In this document: in pieces, positions 59,141 to 64,000 of the stretch
Layout: each line of letters opens with the position of its first letter
How positions within the stretch are numbered: the first letter of the stretch is position 1
Origin: Symbiodinium natans
Taxonomy: Eukaryota > Sar > Dinophyceae > Suessiales > Symbiodiniaceae
DNA: 64,000 nucleotides
NCBI GenBank assembly: GCA_905221605.1
Contig: CAJNDS010002475.1
Span: 35,001 to 99,000, forward strand
Reading direction: 5' to 3'
Program-made: the position numbers and the translations under genes
Notes under the pieces: model-generated
The model's database searches: none
Told to the model about the DNA's origin: nothing
What the model saw: the letters and a program-made list of their open reading frames with translations, nothing else

Positions 59141-60031
59141 GCTTCCAGGCTTTCAGGGTTTGGGGTTGAGGGGGTTAGGGGTGTTTTGGAGGTTGGTTTT
59201 GGCTTCGCAGGTCGAGGGCAGCGACGAGGATGTTAAGGGTAGGGTCTCGTTTGGTTTCGTCATCTGGGTTAGGGGGGAAACCCTCTTAAGGCGCATCAGC
59301 CCCCCCACCCCCCACCCCACCGACCTCAAGACATAGAACCCCGACTTCTGCCAAACCCTGAAGGCCAGAAGCCAACATGAAACCATGCTCACCTTATCTA
59401 CAAGCCAGGAGAAGCTGTCTGCGCACGTCGAGCGGCGCCACACAGAGCGCAATGCTGGCGGCTGATCTCAAAAACCCGTGCATGAGGGAATGGTGGAGGG
59501 CTGAAGATGGCTTTTTCCCGAAGAGGGCAGAGCTGGGGTTTAGGCTCGCAAGCTTTGCCCACAAAGCTGAAGTTCGAAGGCTAAACCGGACTCGCCAAGA
59601 CATGGGGGTGTGAGACGCCAGCGTTTAGCGCTTGAGAGACAAGGTTTTCGGGGTTAGGTGCAAGGTTCAAGGGGTGACTCCCGGCAGCATGTAGGATCTC
59701 TGACTGTTCTCACAACACGTGAGAGCAGGCCCTTCGTGCAATTGCGCAAAAAAGGCATGCAAGGCTTGGAATGCTTCTGTAAGGCTTGTCAGGCTTCGTC
59801 GCCTTGCCTCTTTCGGATGATGAAGTTCCTCGATTGGTACGCTCGTGGTATATCATACTATTGCTAAGATGTTCATGACCGCACAGTCTTCTGCCCAGTT
59901 TTTTTATCTTTGTCAGTAGTGTTTGTGCGTCAGTGCTCAGCCGGTGAAGCTCTGTTTACCCAAAACCCTAAACCCTAAATCCTAAACCCTAAACCCTAAA
60001 CCCAAAACCCAGACACCTCTTTAACCTTCAG

Positions 60032-60060
60032 CTTCAGCCGCAGCGCTTCAGGGCGTCAGG
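60032..60060 (+). CDS. small exon with strong donor
   Basis: Acceptor CTCTTTAACCTTCAG and donor TCAGG|GTACAAGG. Phase 0 in reads LQPQRFRAS; leaves in phase 2. Confidence 0.75.
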
Positions 60061-62290
60061 GTACAAGGTCCCCGGGTTTGATCTACGATTCAGCCCGGGC
60101 TCACAAATCCTACGCTCTCTTATCGCTAAAGTCAGTCAGCTCAGTAACCTCCCTAAACCCCTCCAGGCTCACGACCCCAAACCCCAAACCCCGAACCCCG
60201 AACCCGGAACCCCAAACCCCAAACCCCGAAACCTGAACCCTGAACCCTGAGCCCCTCCAGGCTCCCCCAAGTCCTTTGCAATGCGGGCCAGAAACCCTCG
60301 GAAAAAAGATGGAAAATCCACGTGAAGCCCCAGTGAGGGTTTTTAGGGTTTAGGGTTTAGGGTTTAGGGTTTAGGGTTTAGGGTTTAGGATGGGACTCAC
60401 TGGCATTCAGGATGGAAGACGTAGGGGCTGTCGCTTAGATGGGGGATCTCGGGCTCACAGGGGGAACTTCGCATCCTACCCCGCAGCTATCTATTCATGC
60501 TCAGTTGTATATAGCTTCTATGTCTTAGTTTTCTCGGGGGCGCGACCGAGAAGCCCGAGTACAGCTGGGGCCTCGGATGCTGGTGCTCCCTGCATGAGAT
60601 TCCTTCGGGCTCGCGTGCTGGGTGGGGGGGAATCAGGGTCTGGGGGCTGCTCTGCTTCAAAGCCCAAAATCCCCCCCCCCCCCCCACCATAAACCTTAAA
60701 CCCTAACCCCCCTCAACCCTCAACCCTAAACCCTAAACCCTGAACCCTGAACTCTAAACCTTGTCAACCCTACACCTTAAATACATAGCCATCCCTAGTC
60801 GGGTGGTCAAACTGCTGCGAGTCACACTCTGCTGACAAGTGAAGACTCCACGGCAAGCCTCTGCAAGTACAAGGTACGCAGAAGGCGTGTGTTTGTGCGC
60901 GTTTTTGGGGGTGAAAAGAGGCAAAGTGCACAACTGATAATCAACCAGGAAAGGTCGTGTGTTGATGCGCCTGCCTCGTGTTTTGTCTCCGCAAGTACGA
61001 GTCGTCAATAAGAAAATCATGGCTTGGTTGGGTGGGGGAAAAGGGGGGAAGGGACGGTGAAGGGGTGGGGGGGAAGGGCGACTGAAGCACTTTCAGCATT
61101 CGTAGTCCAGTTTCTCGTCGCCCGTGCTCGTGGTACTGGAATCCTGCAGAAGGCATTCTGACGTAGAAAGATGCTTCTTTTCATCAAGCATCTTGGGCAG
61201 ACTTCGTATTTCTGATGCATCCCATCAAACGGCCTGTACAAGGAACAGCTGCCACCATTTCCCAGCCGACCATGATGTGTCATTGAGCTTTGCGGCAACT
61301 CCACATCAAGCACTCCAATCCTAACGCCAACGTGCATGACACAGAAATGCATCACTCTTGTCGGGGCGGTTCTTGTCAGTACGCTTCGTACTTTCTTAAA
61401 GACACCATTCTCCAGACTGAGGACCTCCTGGCGTGCCCCTACTGAAGCGTTTTTGCTCAAGATCGCCGAATACACGGAGCGCTGAGCCTTGGAAGCTTCG
61501 GGGTTTAGGGGCTGAAAGCAAGTGAAGACAAGATTTCTGAAACTTCCAGGGGGGTCTTGGCGTTCGAAGTGTACTTGGGCTTCGGCTTCCACTCCAAAAG
61601 CCCAAAAGGCCCTACAAAATTGCAGGAATTGAGCTGTATTTGCGCAAGCCTGGGCCAACGGACCCTTCCACAACAGGCACCCGAAGCGCGGAAGACGGGC
61701 CTTACGACAGCCAGTCCTACAGAATTCGCGCCATTCAGTCGACCCCTGGCGACGGCCAGCTGAATGCAGATGTCACAGCAGACATGAACTTGCACGAACA
61801 GCCCGCTATACAACCTCGCCAGACCTCAACAAACAAGAAGCTCTGGATCTAATCCTGAAGCACAACTCCACCCCGCAGCCTGAAGCCCTCGAACCTCGAT
61901 CCTCTGCAGGAGGAGATGACGGCACCGTCACCACCGCCGCCGCCTGGGAGTTCCAACAGCCTGCAGTTTGCATCTCTCTATGCCTCGGCCTGAGCAACAC
62001 CCGGGAGTTCAGGGGCCTCAGGAGTTGAGCGGAGTCTGAGCATGGCTTTGGCACGCAGGGTGGGTGTTGATGGGTGTTGCTTGGGCGAGGTGAAGGACGA
62101 TCTGGGGACAGAAGCCCAAGGCCTGAGCCCAACTCCACTCCTCTTGATTACCCCCCAAAACCCTCAAAGTCAAGAGCGCCCCTGGAAGACATGTCCTCAA
62201 AGAGAGGCTCTTAGGCTCGTCAAGGCTTTGACATACACTTTTCCCCGAAAGGCCCGAGTCCCCCAAGAGGAATCTTGTGCTTCGAGACAA
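60061..62290. other. 2.2 kb without a secure exon
   Basis: Holds CCCCGAACC/CCCTAAA tracts (60175-60250, 60336-60388), a poly-C run and a 218-codon - frame (61017-61673). That frame has protein-like stretches (VRIGVLDVELPQSSMTHHGR) but no recognised motif, lies opposite to every secure exon and includes a telomere-like GGGTTTAGGG. Confidence 0.4.
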
Positions 62291-62409
62291 CTAGGATGCC
62301 CAGCCGTGCCCTTATTCCCCTTTTTGGGGGCTCTAGGTTCCCCCTATAAACCCCTATTTAAGCAAAAAAGGGCACCCCTTTTTAATCCTAGGTTACTGGG
62401 CAATACTAG
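62291..62409. mobile_element. family A element, complete copy
   Basis: CTAGGATGCCCAG ... CTGGGCAATACTAG, near-identical to 34946-35061 over the whole 119 bases. Ends ten bases before the acceptor region of exon 62420. Confidence 0.9.
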
Positions 62410-62419
62410 ACAAAGAGAG

Positions 62420-62500
62420 CCCGAGGTGGGTGATCTTCACCCCGATGTTGGCGAGGCTGGCGCCGGCCGGCTTTTGGTGGAGGGAAGTTGGGGGCTTGAG
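62420..62500 (+). CDS. exon ending on a telomere repeat donor
   Basis: Acceptor GACAAAGAGAG; border GAG|GTTTAGGG. Phase 2 (from 60060) reads PRWVIFTPMLARLAPAGFWW REVGGL; phase 0 reads PEVGDLHPDVGEAGAGRLLV EGSWGLE. Both fully open. Confidence 0.87.
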
Positions 62501-62502
62501 GT

Positions 62503-62550
62503 TTAGGGTTTAGGGTTTAGGGTTTAGGGTTTAGGGTTTAGGGTTTAGGG
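62503..62550 (+). repeat. TTTAGGG tract at an intron 5' end
   Basis: Seven units starting at the exon border. 62551-63060 contains an unassigned open frame (62562-62825) and a degenerate family F-like relic (about 62930-63010). Confidence 0.95.
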
Positions 62551-63060
62551 GCTTCAGGGATGTGGGGTCGCCAGGTACATCCCCAAAATCAGAGGGCAAA
62601 AAAGCAAAAGCAAGGGAAGAAGCGTCCGTCCTGCAGGGCCTATCCAGTGGGCTCGAGCTTGTAGAGCACCAGCATCCGAGCCTGGAAGCAGATTTCCCCA
62701 ATGACGGTGCTGTCGCGCTGGCTGTGCCTCTCATGCTTGCTGTGGTCAAGGACAGACTTCATTTCCTCCAAGCCTGGCCGTGCCCAAATCCCCGACTGCA
62801 ACCCCAACCTCAACATCCGCCGTGAGCAAACTGCTGTCTTCAGTGCAGCTTTCCCAAAGACGAAGGGTGGCGGTCCGATGTCTCAGGGTGCAATAGCCAG
62901 TTTAGGGTTCCTAATCTGTAGCAAAACCCTCCTAGGTAGGATAAGGGAACCCCTTCTTAACCCTCTTCTGGCTCTCTTAAACAGGGACCTTATTCAGAGG
63001 GTCTATATCCCCAAGGGTCCCCCTAATCCTATCCCCTAAACCCACGAAGGATGGGATCAG

Positions 63061-63139
63061 CGGGAACTGCCGACAAAATGCGCGCCGCGGTGGTCAGCAA
63101 CCGAAGCTGGGATTTCCAGTTCCATTTGGACAAGCTCGA
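63061..63139 (+). CDS. exon, 26 codons
   Basis: Acceptor GAAGGATGGGATCAG; possible donor CGA|GTCATG. The most protein-like frame reads GTADKMRAAVVSNRSWDFQF HLDKLE (phase 1); all three frames are open. A CCCTAAA tract follows at 63156. Confidence 0.85.
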
Positions 63140-63155
63140 GTCATGTCTGCACTCA

Positions 63156-63297
63156 ACCCTAAACCCTAAACCCTAAACCCTAAACCCTAAACCCTAAACC
63201 CTAAACCCTAAACCCTAGACCCTAGACCCTAGACCCTAGACCCTAGACCCTAGACCCTAGACCCTAGACCCTAGACCCTAGACCCTAAACCCCAATT
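63156..63297 (-). repeat. CCCTAAA then CCCTAGA tract
   Basis: Eight CCCTAAA units, then about eleven CCCTAGA units in a row, then CCCTAAA again. The variant block is sharply bounded. 63298-64000 has no secure exon. Confidence 0.98.
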
Positions 63298-64000
63298 ACA
63301 AACGTGAGGCTCCTCTTGTCTCAACGCGAGTGCGGGGAATACTCCTTGCGGGCAGCTACTTACACAGCTACTTACACAGAACGGAATATGATTGCTAGGA
63401 GGCCTCCAAACTCTCAGAAAAACCAAGATTCGCAAGAGATCTCCCTAAACTGTGCCAGCAGCCAAGGCCGTCATCGACTTGGACCTTCGCTGGTGTTAGC
63501 AAAGCGTTGCGATGTGGATGTACACCGAAGACCATCCATTCCTTAGGGTCTCGGTTCTGGGGTTCAGCTGCCTAGGCCCTCAACTCCCTACACCCATAAC
63601 CCATTCCACTGGTAAACTTAGTCAGAAAAAATCCACCCTCCTTTCGAGCGCCTTTGCCCTGCCACGAAAGGACATTCCAAAGCCTGGTCACGGTGAAGCG
63701 CCTCGGATTGTTGGATGCGGCCTTGGCCGACTTCAGCCTTCCATTCCAGCGGTCGGGGTAGTGGGAAGCCACTTCATGTCCTGACTTTTGGAACCGAAGT
63801 ACTTTAACTGTCTTCTTATCTCCTGCGCCATGACACCCTGGTTGAAGAAAGGTGCTGGTACAAGTTGTCGCCTCGAACATCAATCCGGCTCTTCGGCACA
63901 TGAGTTGTAGGGCTTCGGTTCTCGGCCGCTGCAATCCTCAACCCTTCAACCCTCGAACCTAGGTCAGGGTCTGGGATTCTGGATGTCGGCATTCATGACT

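Noticed and set aside
61017-61673. 218-aa - strand gene
   Set aside because: No domain recognised, opposite to all firm exons, contains a telomere-like unit; left as unresolved spacer.
1-64000. The window as a chromosome end
   Set aside because: Telomere-type tracts are short, alternate in orientation and are spread through the whole window between exons. A true end would show one long tract of one orientation at an edge.

Overview
The window looks like nuclear DNA of a protist, most probably a dinoflagellate. The reasons are: Arabidopsis-type telomere units (TTTAGGG/CCCTAAA) spread over the whole 64 kb; all convincing coding segments on the + strand; very short exons (about 20-220 bases); 5' splice sites that are GT or GC; a Cys-rich exon pair (GTCFKKC, then LTNNVFPHR and ATCC) of a type I recall, without having checked, from dinoflagellate proteins; and one 12-base match to the 3' end of the dinoflagellate spliced leader. 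The organism call is inference. No long single-exon gene is present; most long open frames are simple repeats or shadows.

Layout. 1-15.2 kb: scattered short exon candidates between telomere-type tracts and small inverted-repeat elements, with a simple-repeat block at 12.6-14.2 kb. 14.6-18.5 kb: a gene whose exons join in phase and end at a TAG near 18459. 18.5-20.2 kb: an ACACACAG array and spacer. 20.2-25.3 kb: more in-phase exons, with a (GGT)n tract in one intron. 25.9-28.1 kb: exons of an SLC35F/EamA-type transporter, with phase-compatible exons continuing to a TGA at 32610. 33.5-39.6 kb: sparse exons ending at TAG 39598. 41.7-52.5 kb: a Cys-rich gene with a tRNA and a minisatellite inside its introns. 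53.5-55.8 kb: a gene ending at TGA 55790. 56.4-63.1 kb: a gene with a C2H2-like finger half.

The main observation is that telomere-type repeats appear to be part of the introns. At about seventeen places an exon ends exactly where GTTTAGGG (or GCTTAGGG) begins, so the repeat unit itself serves as the 5' splice site. TTTAGGG tracts tend to follow exons and CCCTAAA tracts tend to precede them, so several introns carry inverted telomere repeats at their two ends. One intron (16705-16780) is almost nothing but repeat. Reading phase stays consistent across long runs of these exons, which supports the model. GC-rich segments are often open in more than one frame, so individual peptides are less certain than the exon positions.
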